Below are positions 21,549 to 32,735 of a DNA stretch of 64,000 bases, in pieces (position 1 is the stretch's first letter; each line of letters starts with the position of its first letter). Under the pieces are notes generated by a model. That model made no database searches. It was not told the origin of the DNA and saw only the letters and a program-made list of their open reading frames with translations. Source of the stretch: Peromyscus leucopus (taxonomy: Eukaryota; Chordata; Mammalia; Rodentia; Cricetidae); NCBI RefSeq assembly GCF_004664715.2, contig NC_051071.1:2940501-3004500 (forward strand), written 5' to 3'. The position numbers were made by a program, and so were the translations under genes.

Positions 21549-21698
21549 GCTGGGCAACAGTGGTGCACGCCTTTAATCCTAGCACTTGGGAGGCAGAGAC
21601 AGGTGGATCTCTGTGAGTTCAAGCCCAGCCTGGTCTACAGAGCAAGATCCAGGGCAGGCACCAAAACTACACAGAGAAACTCTGTCTCAAAAAAAATT
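21549..21698 (+). mobile_element. B1 SINE with 9-bp target duplication
   Basis: 'gctgggcaacagtggtgcacgcctttaatcctagcac' to 'ctctgtctcaaaaaaaat'. TGTAAACAA flanks both sides (21540-21548 and 21699-21707). Its 3' half 'caggcaccaaaactacacagag' is the cricetid-type variant. Confidence 0.95.
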
Positions 21699-21707
21699 TG
21701 TAAACAA

Positions 21708-22321
21708 ACAAACATGCAATTTCTATAAAGGCTGTGCATATCCATCATGCTTCTGTGGAGGGTTCTGGAAACATGCTCTGCAGGTATGGGACATGTCTGC
21801 CTCACTATGAGATCATCAGACCACCCTCTGAAATAGACACTGTTATTACCATAACTTAGATGAAGAAACTGAGGCAGAAACAGCCTATGCCAGGTTTTTC
21901 TAGATGTGGGACTTCAATGCTGATGTGGCAATCCCAATATACTGCCTTGACCATCCTTAATGATGGGTTGAGGAAGATCCCACCACAGCTGCCAAGACAT
22001 CCACATCCTCATCTCCATAATCATAGACAGCAAAGCAACTCTGTAGACAGGTTAACTTGAGAATTCTGAGATGGGGATTGAGTCCTGGACTGTCCAGTTG
22101 AGCCAAGTGAGTAAGGGCCACACTACCAGATTGTAGAAGACTCCAGAATCATAGATGGCCTTGAACTTCATGAGGACCATGATTTCTTACACATGTAAGA
22201 CTGGTGAAGTTTGACTTATAAATCAGAACTAGTAAGAGATGAAGAACAGTAACTGATAATACAATTAAACACAACACCCTGTCATAAGAGTTATTAACAC
22301 TTATAAGACATAATGCTACTT
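21708..22321. other. Unassigned single-copy DNA
   Basis: No gene or named repeat is recognised. 'ttattaccataacttagatgaagaaactgaggc' (21842-21874) may be a short MIR scrap. Confidence 0.4.
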
Positions 22322-22420
22322 AGTTGTTATTTGAGATAGACTCATGTAACCAGGGTTGGTTTTGAACTCCTGATCCTCCTGCATCTACCTCTTAAATGCT
22401 GGATTAAAGGCAAGTGTCCA
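22322..22420 (-). mobile_element. Old B1-like SINE, antisense
   Basis: 'agatagactcatgtaaccagggttggttttgaactcctgatcctcctgcatctacc' and 'aaatgctggattaaaggcaagtgt' follow antisense B1 order. Confidence 0.6.
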
Positions 22421-22717
22421 AATTGGTTTTTTTTCTTGTAGTTTTTCAGACCTTGTTGGCTCAGGAAACCAAATGTTCACAAGAGAAAGGCTGGAAGGAC
22501 AAGGTCAGGAGAAGGAGATGCACAAGGGACAGGCTGTGGCGCTGGTGCCCAGGATGGAGAGGTTGCTAGGAGGGGAGGAACAGGGACTGAGTGGTCTCTG
22601 GAAGACAGGGGCAGGTCCTCCCTTAGCCTCCACCCCTAGGAGGATCCAGCCACTCCCACACCTTGACATTAACCAGTGAGTCAGAATCAAAAATCTGACC
22701 TCCAGCACTGAAATAAA

Positions 22718-22847
22718 ATATGTATCATCTTACTCATTTTTTAATGTATATGGGTGTTTCACTTACATGTATATTCATGCACCATGTACATGCCTGGTGA
22801 CCAGGGAGGCCAGAAGAGGGCATAAGATCCTCTGGAGCCTGAGTTAC
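22718..22847 (-). mobile_element. B3 SINE, antisense, part 1
   Basis: 'tttttaatgtatatgggtgtttcacttacatgtatattcatgcaccatgtacatgcctggtgacc' and 'ggccagaagagggcataagatcctctgg' are B3 antisense landmarks. The element is cut at 22847 by an LTR. Confidence 0.85.
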
Positions 22848-23183
22848 TGTGGTAGTTTGAATGCAATTGGTCCCCATAATCTCATAGGGAGTATCACTAT
22901 TAGGAGGTGTGGCTTTGTTGGAGGAAGTGTGGGGGCAGGCTTTGAGGTTACCTGTGCTCAAGATACTGCCCAGTGTCTCAGTCAACTTCCTGTTGCCTAC
23001 AAGATGTAGGACTCTCAGCTCCAGCACCATATCTGCTTACATGCTGCCATGCTCCCCACCATGATGATAATGGACTGAACCTCAGAAACTGTAAATGAGC
23101 CATTTTCAATTAAATGTTTTCCTTTAGAAGAGTTGCCATGGCCATGGTGTCTCTTCACAGAAATAGAAACCCTAACCAAGACA
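22848..23183 (+). mobile_element. MaLR LTR (MT-like) inserted in B3, exact 5-bp duplication
   Basis: Begins TGTGGTAGTTTGAATG and ends in 'ccctaaccaagaca'. GTTAC flanks it exactly (22843-22847 and 23184-23188). Internal 'aggaggtgtggctttgttggaggaagtgtg' and 'caattaaatgttttcctttagaagagttgcc' confirm the family. Confidence 0.93.
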
Positions 23184-23280
23184 GTTACAGATTGCAAACT
23201 GCCTGTTGGTGCTAGGAATCAAGCCCAGGTTCCCTAGAAGGGCAGCTGGTACTCTTAACCCTGAGCCATCTTTCTAGCTG
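23184..23280 (-). mobile_element. B3 SINE, antisense, part 2
   Basis: Continues the interrupted B3: 'ggtgctaggaatcaagcccaggttccctagaagggcagctggtactcttaaccctgagccatc'. Confidence 0.85.
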
Positions 23281-23565
23281 CAGGATGGATTATTTTTAAG
23301 CCACTAAGTTTATGAGTATCTGTCCATGGAGCAAGAGGACACAGAGAGAGATCCTCTGTCTAGCATTGCTGCTGGATTTCAATTCTCTCAGAAGAGCCCA
23401 GTGCTTCCTGAGCGTTCGCTGAGTCCCAGCTTGTGCCCAAGCTCCTCACATACCTCCTCATGGGCCCTTCCTGGTGCCTTGGACCACAGTGGTAACCTGT
23501 ACAATAATGACTCTCAGGCCACAAGTGAACACTCTACATGTGAAGAGATTTAGAAGTTGCTAATA

Positions 23566-23774
23566 GCTGGGCGGTGGTGGCGCACACCTTTAATCCCAGC
23601 ACTCGGGAGGCAGAGGCAGAAGGATCTCTGTGAGTTCAAGGCCAGCCTGGTCTACAGAGTGAGATTCAGGAAAGGAACAAAGCTACATAAGAGAAACCCT
23701 GTCTTGAAAAACAAAAACAAAAACAAAAAAACAAAAAGAAGAAGAAGAAGAAGAAGAAGAAGAAGAAGAAGAAG

Positions 23775-23799
<25 letters not shown>
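23566..23799 (+). mobile_element. B1 SINE with 14-bp target duplication
   Basis: 'gctgggcggtggtggcgcacacc...gccagcctggtctacagagtgag', a CAAAA tail and then a GAA run. AGAAGTTGCTAATA flanks it (23552-23565 and 23800-23813). The young-looking body and intact duplication suggest a recent insertion. Confidence 0.95.

Positions 23800-23805
<6 letters not shown>
23738..23805 (+). repeat. (GAA)n microsatellite in a B1 tail
   Basis: About 22 uninterrupted GAA units grown from the B1 A-rich tail; a homopurine, triplex-capable tract. Confidence 0.97.
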
Positions 23806-23813
23806 TGCTAATA

Positions 23814-24027
23814 TCTATGTCCTAGAAGGAGAGGCTTCCAGGCCCAGAATTTCACCCTGTGCCCTAACCTAGAACTTGGTAGCTGACTATTAGTGGCCTT
23901 GTCCTATTCATTCAATCATGTTCAGCAGCCACTGAGCATTAGCTCTCAGTGCAGTGCCAACCCAAATTCCTAGGCTACAGATGGGAGATTATCTATACCT
24001 GCGTCTAGCACCAGAGCTACATCTATA
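23814..24027. other. Unassigned single-copy DNA
   Basis: Nothing recognised. Confidence 0.45.
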
Positions 24028-25044
<1,017 letters not shown>

Positions 25045-25120
25045 TATGGGAAGATGCTTTAGCAATAGGAGCACTTGCAGACCTGTGTGAGGACTTGAGT
25101 TCAAGTCCCTAGCATCTCTA
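25045..25120 (+). mobile_element. B4-type SINE, part 1
   Basis: 'gggaagatgctttagcaataggagcacttgcagacctgtgtgaggacttgagttcaagtccctagcatctc' is the tRNA-like head; the body resumes at 25500. Confidence 0.7.
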
Positions 25121-25493
25121 TGTGGTGGCCCACAGAGGCTTCCTAGTGAGAACTTACTCAGGGTCAGAGAATTTGAGCTTGCTTTACCTAGCAGGGCTGC
25201 ATAAGGAGATAATTTGGCCACAGACGTGTTTACCAGATATTTGGAAGGGTCTACGCTTGGATGTATGGTGTGCTTTGATTTTGTGAGGGGAGGGTCTTCT
25301 ACCCCACCCTTTGGCATTGTTATAAAAAGCCATTTTTAATAAACAAAGGGGCTGTTGGGTGTTGACCCAGGCCCTCCCAAAGCGATCCTGTGTTTCTGTC
25401 TTCTTATTGTCTAGGTCTCTTGTTCTCTCTATCATTTCTTAATTCCTCTCTCCTCTACCTAAGAACCCTTTAAAAGGTAGGAGCGGGCCCCCA
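25121..25493 (+). mobile_element. ERV2-type solo LTR inside a B4 SINE
   Basis: Begins TGTGGTGGCCCACAGAGG and ends CA. It has a TATA-like TATAAAAAG at 25321 and AATAAA at 25338. It splits a B4 whose body resumes at 25500, with imperfect 6-bp flanks TCTCTA/TATCCA. It shares its sequence layout with the LTR at 48252-48598. Confidence 0.75.
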
Positions 25494-25499
25494 TATCCA

Positions 25500-25713
25500 T
25501 GTGAAAAGGCAACTATAGACATGGCTGTCTGTAACCCAGGGCCTGGGGTATAGGAGCACTGCTGGGTTTTCCTGGCTGGTAGCTTGGCCCCAGGTTCAGT
25601 GAGAGACCCTGTCTCGAGCAAATAAGGTAGTTAGTAATACAGCGGGACACATGGCATTCTCCTCTGGCCTCCATGTGCATGGATGCACAGACCTCCATAT
25701 ATGTATATAAATA
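25500..25713 (+). mobile_element. B4-type SINE, part 2
   Basis: 'tgtgaaaaggcaactatagacatggctg' resumes the head/body junction; then 'ggttcagtgagagaccctgtctcgagc' and 'ctctggcctccatgtgcatggatgcac'. Confidence 0.7.
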
Positions 25714-25760
25714 CTACACACACACACACACACACACACCACAAACTCACACATACACAA
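25714..25760 (+). repeat. (CA)n microsatellite, SINE tail
   Basis: A CA run with interruptions at the end of the B4. Confidence 0.95.
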
Positions 25761-26599
25761 ACATCTTTTAAAAGTATTTCCCTCAAAAAGCCATGCTCAA
25801 ACATTACTAATAAGTTCTGGGTTAGCAGTGCAGATAAAAAATAAGACAAAAAATAACTTAAAATCTTAAGACTTCTAAAACCCTTCTGTTTTGTGAAAGA
25901 TTTAGGACACTCATAATCTGGTTCTACATAATGTAGCTATTATACGTGTATAATTTATAAACAAGCAAGTACATGGCATGAATACCACATTGCTTTATGG
26001 GGTAAACATCTTGTAATAGGACCCAACAGCACTGGAGGGAAGATGTACGGGTGACGAGCTGACAGGAAGTCTAAGGTGCTGTTGAGTGACCCAGCCACCC
26101 ACCATCTGTTCTCACTGACTTGACGCTGATTTTTTCCTCTGGACACCCACCTGCTTGCTAAGGATATACATTCTCCAGCCTCCTCTATAGTGAGTGGTCA
26201 CCATTGGACCCTTCTGAACAGTGTCCTGTGCTCTCTTGCCTATCATTAATACACTGCATCAAGGGGACAAAACCAGGTAACTCAGGAGAGCAGCTGTAGC
26301 TCCCTTCTGTTTCCCATGGGAACGTGTGAAGGATGGTCAGGGTGGCCCAGCTAGCTGTCCAGCAGCATCCATGGAGGACAGCTCAGAGGGAGCTAGGATG
26401 TTCTACTCACAGGCTGGCAGGTTGGTGGTGGACATGATCTTCTGGGTTCCTGCTCCTCTCCATGAGGTGACACAGGCTTCCTCACTTGGATAGATAAGTT
26501 CCAAGGACAAGACCCAAGAAGTAGTAGAGGAAACTGCCTCTTTGTCAAAGCTACAGGCCTGTGTTACAGGCTTGGTCCTAGAGTGGATATGAGAAGCTG
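25761..26599. other. Unassigned single-copy DNA
   Basis: 25830-25975 is AT-rich without a named repeat. No gene. Confidence 0.45.
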
Positions 26600-26862
26600 C
26601 TGTGGGCCTTTAAGAAGCAGAGCCTAGGGGGAGGTTCTTGGGCCACTGGGCATATGCCCTCAAAGGGAGGTAGACCACAGTTTCTCTGCCTCAGAGCTTC
26701 CTGGCCCTGAGCAGTTTGTTCCAACATATTCCCTGCCGTTCCACCCAGCACCTCACTGGATGTGTAACTCAATGTGGTTGCTTGATTGTAGTAAGCTTCT
26801 CTCCTTTATACGTTAACTGACTGGTGTTTTAATGTTGTAACATCAAGCTTACTGTAAGAACA
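26600..26862 (+). mobile_element. Old MaLR-like LTR fragment
   Basis: 'tgtgggcctttaagaagcagagcctagggggaggttcttgggccactgggcatatgccctcaaaggg' and 'ttctctcctttatacgttaactgactggtgtttt' fit an MLT1/MST-like LTR. Confidence 0.5.
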
Positions 26863-27799
26863 GCTCACTTTTGGTTAAGGCCCTCTGATGACGTTACTGA
26901 CCCATGCAGTCAGCCCTGGTCCCCGACTTCAAGACTGCACTCAAAATACACAGAATGGAAAGACTTCCATAGAGGAGGGATGGTTTGGGCTCAGTCCTGA
27001 AAAGGGAGTGGTTCATGTTCTCCTGAGCAAAGACGCAGAGGGGACTCTCCTCCCAGCCTGCCAGAGCTCCAACTTTGAGCACAATCACTATGCACACCTC
27101 CTTTCAGAAACATTCCCTACACACCTGAAAGGAAGGGCGGGCTGCCCTTCGGCCACCCGAACAGTCTATCGCATTCGGATACTCCTGCCTTGCCTGTCGC
27201 ACGTGCTGTGTCCACAGCGACCTGACGGGGCAGCGGGGGAATGAAGGAAGGACAGACATGCACACAGCAAAGCCAGAACCAGGAGGGCTGTGTTCCCTCT
27301 GATGGAGCGGCACCCATTTGCAATGACCAGGGGTCTCAGCACGTTTATTGGACACTGCACAGGGAGAGGAGGGGGCTAGTTTTGGTGGAAGGTCTTTTTA
27401 GACACGCAGTTTCAGGTTGCAGTCACGGGGGGGAGAGGAAGCAGCAGTTGTTAGTCTCTGCACACTCTCCACATGGACACTCAGAGCAGAGAAAGGCTTT
27501 GACATTCCTCTGAACCTCAGTCTGGGATTGGAGGAGCCTTTGGCATTCCCGTGGGTCTGAGACATTGGGTCGTTGACACGGCCGTACCCATGTCAAGAAC
27601 GCACATTGATTCCCATTTCATCCTTTCTTTACCCAGTCACTCAAGGCTTTCTCACCACCCCACGCCACTGCTGCTGGACCCTCCTCACCCTCCTCACCCT
27701 CCTCACCCCAAGCTGGTTTTAGCAGTGTACCCATGGCACAAAGCACCAGGGATATGGTCTCTGGAGATGGGCCTTAGGGAGTGATGAGGGTGTGAAAAT
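26863..27799. other. Unassigned single-copy DNA
   Basis: Holds a 9-bp triplication (cctcaccct) at 27681-27707. Short frames on both strands at 26888-27360 show no recognisable protein. Confidence 0.45.
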
Positions 27800-28022
27800 G
27801 GAGCGCTCATGGAATTAGGTCCCGACAAGAGGCCCCAGAGGGATGCCTTGCCTCTTCTACCATGTGAGGTCACAGCAAGACAAAGCTGTGAACCAGGAAG
27901 GAGCCCTCAGCCACACTGAATCATCTGACATCTTAGCCTCTAGAACTGTGAGAAGGAAATTTTACTGTACATTAGCTGGCCAGTCTGTGGCGTTTTTGTT
28001 ACAGCAGCCGGAGTGGACTAAG
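27800..28022 (+). mobile_element. Old MLT1/MST-like LTR fragment
   Basis: 'gccccagagggatgccttgcctcttctaccatgtgaggtcacagcaagac', 'gaaccaggaaggagccctcagccacactgaatcatctgac' and 'cctctagaactgtgagaagg...gttacagcagcc' are hallmark mammalian MaLR text. Confidence 0.7.
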
Positions 28023-28254
28023 ATGGACGCATTCTTAGAACCTGGTTGCGGGGCTCCCTGTTTCAGACTTGGGATTTGATTCTTGTGAGTACTCTGAGTG
28101 AGGACTCACAGAGAGGCTGGGGATGGTAATCAGGTCACACAATTGGCAAAGGGCAGTCTTGGCTTGGAGAACAAGCCTGCTTGTACCCTTCAAAGTGTGC
28201 CTGGGTTCCAGCCCCTGCTACTTCCTTCAGGAGCCTTGAGTTCAACTCCCAGCT
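28023..28254. other. Unassigned single-copy DNA
   Basis: Nothing recognised. Confidence 0.45.
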
Positions 28255-28760
28255 CAGACACCTCTGCTCCCTTTGTCTCTAATGAATCAATTTCGCCTCC
28301 TTTGAGTCACAATTTATAGACTCTAATATGGGGGTTCTGGCAGCCAAGTGGGAGCGTTCAAAGAAAGCTTCTCTCCTCGCCCGCCTTTGATGCCAGGCAA
28401 GTTCAGAGGGCATCAAGCCATTTTAAAAACAAAGGATAAAATTCCAAGCCATGTAGGCTGGACCAGGGCTGTAAATCCACAGGATGTCAACTCCAAGTCG
28501 AATACAGTTCACAGGAATATGGCTCAAATATCACTAGGTCGAAACAGTCAGAGCTACCCAGTATTTACAAACACAGCCCACCCCATAAAGTCCCCTGTTC
28601 ACGCCACACTGCATACACCCAGGAGGGCCCATTTTAAAACCATCCCATCCAATTTGATGTGGCTGAAGTAAGCTTTGTTGGAAATATGCTACTCATTTTG
28701 GACTTTTGTGTTTGGGAGGAAATGTGATTGAAGCTTAATCCAATTTTCTAACACCCAAAA
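28255..28760. promoter_or_regulatory. Candidate conserved non-coding block, about 500 bp
   Basis: Repeat-free with balanced composition and AT-rich cores: 'ctaatgaatcaatttcg' (28280), 'gccattttaaaaacaaagg' (28418), 'atccaatttgatgtgg' (28646) and 'gtgattgaagcttaatcc' (28725). The absence of any repeat over 500 bp is unusual here. Regulatory role is inferred. Confidence 0.35.
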
Positions 28761-29364
28761 ACAGCTACAAGGAAAACAGACAGGCATGAAGGAACAATGG
28801 CGGGAGTTGCCTCCCCAGAGTCTTGCCAGGCAAGCTCGTCCTGCTGGAATGTTCCATCCTAATATAACATTAGACCTCGGGCATGAGAGAAAGTCCAGTC
28901 AGGAGGACTGCTCACAACTAGCCAAGGAATCCCAGACACTGGTCAGCTTGTCTTGTCTTGTAGAAAGACATTTCAGCTCTAACTGGCAGCCAGAGGACTC
29001 TCAATGTGTGTTAATGAGCACTTGCCTCCAGTACTAGGTGACCATGCCAATAACATGGGACTGCAGTTTACCACTTCTTCCAAGGAAATCTGCTGCCACT
29101 CTGATCAACCCAGGCCAGTCTAGAGAAGCCTAGTGTAGGTTTCCTGAGCTTGTGAGGCTGACTGTTTCCAAAATAATTGGAACCACATCCCACTCCATAC
29201 TTTCTTCAGGTTTCAAGCAGTTCAGATTTACAGTGGCTTGACTAATATTGAGTTAGTTGCCTTAGAGTTTCTCTGCTGCATGATGGTGCAAAAGACACAT
29301 ATTAAGTAGAAACTAAACACAGGATTGCAAATGCTGAGCTTTTTCTACCTAGTAAGTTTAGTGA
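28761..29364. other. Unassigned single-copy DNA
   Basis: No gene or named repeat. Confidence 0.45.
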
Positions 29365-29520
29365 GTCCTGGACTATACATGCATGGAGAACTCCTGGACT
29401 GTACATGCATGGAGAACTCCTGGACTGTACGTGCATGGAGAACTCCTGGACTGTACATGCATGGAGAACTCCTGGACTGTACGTGCATGGAGAACTCCTG
29501 GACTGTACATGCATGGAGAA
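29365..29520 (+). repeat. 26-bp minisatellite, six copies
   Basis: The unit 'ctcctggactgtacatgcatggagaa' repeats exactly end to end. Copies 2-6 alternate between 'acatgc' and 'acgtgc', so the array is arranged as 52-bp dimers. Each unit contains TGCATGG. Confidence 0.97.
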
Positions 29521-29549
29521 CTTGGCTGAGCACAAGCCAGCAAGTGAGC

Positions 29550-29668
29550 TCACTCCTCTCTGCTCTCGATTAAGTGATATGACCAGCTATCTCAAGCTCC
29601 TGCTGCTGTGACCTCCTGGAAATGATGGCCTGTCACCCAGAAATGTGAACTAAGCAAGCCCTGTCTCT
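29550..29668 (+). mobile_element. MaLR LTR 3' half, part 1
   Basis: 'atatgaccagctatctcaagctcctgctgctgtgacctcctggaaatgatggcctgtcacccagaaatgtgaac' fits an ORR1-like 3' half. It is split by a B1. Confidence 0.6.
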
Positions 29669-29842
29669 ACCAGGTGGTCATGACACATGCCTTTAATTCC
29701 AGTACTGAAGAGGCAGAGGCAGGAGAATACTTGAGTTTGAGGTCAGCTTGGTCTACAGAACAAGTTCCAGGACAGCCAGGGCTATACAGAGAAACCCTGC
29801 CTTGAAAAAACAAAAAATAAAACACAAACAAACAAAAAAACC
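29669..29842 (+). mobile_element. B1 SINE
   Basis: 'caggtggtcatgacacatgcctttaattccagtactgaagaggcagaggcagga...cttggtctacagaacaagttccaggacagccagggctatacagagaaacc' with an A/CAAA-rich tail. Confidence 0.92.
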
Positions 29843-29908
29843 CAAGCTCTGTCTGTCTTGTTTCTTTTTGTTGAAATAGTCTATCACAGTAATAGAAACA
29901 AACCAAGG
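29843..29908 (+). mobile_element. MaLR LTR 3' half, part 2
   Basis: 'gtttctttttgttgaaatagtctatcacagtaatagaaacaaaccaaggca' is the end of the LTR interrupted by the B1. Confidence 0.6.
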
Positions 29909-30019
29909 CAGGCAGATTTATGGGAACCTAGTCCCATCATTTGTTGAGGTTCATCTGTATGTAATTTTGACTTTGACTTTGAATTTGGATGGGCTGAGTG
30001 TATGGTAGAATTCCTTATA

Positions 30020-30365
30020 ACTTCTGAAAAGCCAGGTCATAAAGGAACGCAGGTTCCACCTGGTTCTTTTGGGGTATTTTGTATTAACACAGCCTTCATA
30101 CTGCAGAAACGTTCGAATGTCCCTCAGAGAGGTCCACAAAGGAAGAACCGGGCCCCATGCCCCCAGCTCCAGCCAAGCCCAGAGCCATGTGAATGAATCA
30201 TCTCGAAATGAGATTTTTCTAGCCGCTGGTTGACTTGTCTATCTTATCATGGAGCATAATAAATTTCTATTTGCTCAGCCCCAACCAAAACTTGGATACT
30301 AGTGGTTACAAGTTACTGAATTTGAAGATGTCTTGTTATGCATGACAACAGATACCTAGAAGAAC
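30020..30365 (+). mobile_element. Old MLT1-like LTR
   Basis: 'aagccaggtcataaaggaacgcaggttccacctggttctttt', 'agagaggtccac', 'agccaagcccagagccatgtgaatgaatcatc' and 'gcataataaatttctatt' follow MLT1 order. Confidence 0.65.
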
Positions 30366-30788
30366 ATGTGGTCTGTTCTAATATGAAAAGTTGGGGGGTT
30401 TTTTTGTTTTGTTTTGTTTTTTACTCTTCAGAAGACATGCACAGGGAGAAATGTTTTTTATCTGCTTTTGGGACACAGACATGTAAAAGATTGAGGCCTG
30501 GAGCTACCTCAGCCATTTTAAAACCATGAGGAGAGCTGGCGAATGTGCTAAGAAAGGAAAGGAAGCAAGGCGAGCAGGTCTCACTCAGCCTTTGTTGACA
30601 CTGCTGAGGTGCTGGGTCAACCAAGCTCTGAGGGTCTGTACCTTTCTCTCTCTTCTGCCAGCTAACAACTGATCACGATCAGCCAAGGAGGAGAAACATC
30701 TTTTCTTTTTGCCAAACACATCCTGATTCATTTGGCGATGGCTGTGCATCTTTCTATTTACTTGGAAAAAAATCCTGAGACATAATAC
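30366..30788. other. Unassigned DNA with a T/GTTTT patch
   Basis: A GTTTT run at 30398-30422. No gene. Confidence 0.45.
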
Positions 30789-30888
30789 CACTTTTTTTTT
30801 CTTTTTCTGTTTTGTAATATTAGGGATTGAACCCAGGCCCTTGAGTAAGCTAGGGAAGCACTCTACCACTGAGCCTCAGCCCTAGTCC
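30789..30888 (-). mobile_element. ID SINE, antisense
   Basis: A poly(T) stretch then 'agggattgaacccaggcccttgagtaagctagggaagcactctaccactgagcctcagccctagtccc', the antisense ID element with its tRNA-like B box. Confidence 0.85.
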
Positions 30889-30934
30889 CAAATCCACACA
30901 ATTTTGACTAAAGGCAGCGGGGTGGGTTGGGGTA

Positions 30935-31045
30935 GAGCTAGTCAAGTTAAGCAAATTCCCAAGGCCATTTGGAAAAAGTGGGAGAAGCAGAATTCCGGCT
31001 CCAGTCGCCCACATCCTAAACCCTACCCCTTGTCTCCTGGCCATC
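30935..31045 (-). mobile_element. MIR relic
   Basis: 'tcaagttaagcaaattcccaaggccatttggaaaaagtgggagaagcagaattccgg' matches the antisense MIR core. Confidence 0.6.
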
Positions 31046-31084
31046 GTTGAGGGAAACACAAATTGGCAGGGGAGCTGGAGTCCT

Positions 31085-31180
31085 AGGGCTGACTTCAGAT
31101 CCTAGGGAACTCACTGGATGACTTTGAAAAATGACCTCACCTCTGATTTTTTAACCCTCACGAGGTTTCTGGGAGCTCCA
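31085..31180 (+). mobile_element. MIR relic
   Basis: 'ctgacttcagatcctagggaactcactggatgactttgaaaaatgacctcacctctga' fits sense MIR. Confidence 0.5.
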
Positions 31181-32504
31181 GGGCTCCTTTAATTTGCTAT
31201 AGCAGGAATGATTTGGGGTACATTATACAGGCATGTTTTTCATGCTCTCTGCCTTACTGTGTGTTGCTTATGAGCCATCCCACGTTAGAGTCCCAGAGCC
31301 CAGGGGAACAAGAGAGCTTGACCTGGGGAAGTCTTTGCCAGACAGGGAAGAGAGTAAAATAAAACTCCCTGGATTTATTCTCCAAGGAGAGGGAGAAGGG
31401 CAAGGCGAGATGACATGAGCTCTTGCCATGACATGACCCAGCACCAGGGCCGTGACCTTGAGGTAGAATTATCTAAGAATTTGGGACCTGCAGAGCATCA
31501 GGCTCATGATCTGCTGCTATGGAAGATGCAGAGGAGTCCATGAGCCCCTAAGAGAAGCTGCATAGGGTATGACCTATAGGATCCAACACGGGGGCCTGAA
31601 ACACCAGGAGGCATCTGCTGAGGAGAGAATCCTGCCCCAGGAGGATGCTAAGCCTCACCATCAACAGGCATTTGGAGGCTCCCAAGTAGCCTGGGAAGTT
31701 GGGAGAGAGGCAGCAGGAGCAGAAATCAGAAGGAAGAATGCACAGAGCTCTGGGCTCTGACGGCAGAAGCTGATGCCCACACTCCTTTCCAGCTAGTGCC
31801 TAGATAACGCTGCTGAAGGCCATCTGCCCATCATGGGATAACACACATGAGCATCTCTTCCATCCCGATGTCCTCTCCTCAGAGGGACAAAGGCTCTGAA
31901 GACTCGCTCTGACAAGGACGTGTCCAGCTGCAGAGAGACGTGTGAGTTGACAGCTGGCTCCTCCTCAGGCTAGTGGAGAGCCTTGGATGTTTCAGTCGGA
32001 GGAATAGACAGAGTGAGTTGTGGCTTAGGAATACTGGGATGCTCCGGGGAGGCGCGTGGTCTGAGGCATATAGACTGAGCTCTGAAACAGCACCAAGGAG
32101 GACCGACAAGAACCCTGGTCCCCGGCACCGCCACGAGGACAGCAGCAGAGCACAGCCAGATCCAAGACAGACCACAGTCTCTCCTTATCTGCTACTCACC
32201 TTCTGTGACTTCACACACAGTCAGCTGTAGTCCTGACAGAGTAAATGAAAAATTCCAGAAATCAACAATATGACCGTTTTAAATTGTACACTCTTCTGAG
32301 AAAGTCTCCTGCAGTCCAGGACATGGAGTGTCCCTTCATCTAGCTCCCACCACCACCTGGTAGTCACTCAGCTGGGTCAATTAGGTTTCTTCAGAGAGAA
32401 AACCCTCTCCGCGAGGGTCTGCCTCACCCGATGCAGATGTGTGTCAAGAATGGCGATCTCTGAAGAACTGGGCCGGTTCCAACACCACCAGAGTGGCCTC
32501 CTCA
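31181..32504. other. Unassigned single-copy DNA
   Basis: 1.3 kb without a gene or named repeat. Frames of 60-98 residues on both strands show no similarity I can name. Confidence 0.45.
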
Positions 32505-32735
32505 TGCCAGGAGGACTTGGGCAGCCTCTAGTTTCTTGGATCCTCAGTTTCCCCATCTGGGGAGGGAGGACCTCCTTTATGTTAGGAGCTTTCCAGAAGA
32601 CCTAGGAGGCAACATGAGGAGGAGGCAGACAAACACGGTGTCCCGGTAGCCATCAAGACCAGCGGTTGAGCATTCAAAGCCTCAGTTTTGACATCTGCTA
32701 AGTGGGGGCACTCTCTTCCTGTCTCACAAAATCTT
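32505..32735 (+). mobile_element. Two MIR-like scraps
   Basis: 'ggacttgggcagcctctagtttcttggatcctcagtttccccatctgggg' (32512-32561) and 'caaagcctcagttttgacatctgctaagtgggggcac' (32676-32712) each echo the MIR core. Confidence 0.5.

Noticed and set aside
30789..30888. tRNA gene
   Set aside because: The tRNA-like boxes belong to an ID SINE with poly(A) tail; no intact cloverleaf.
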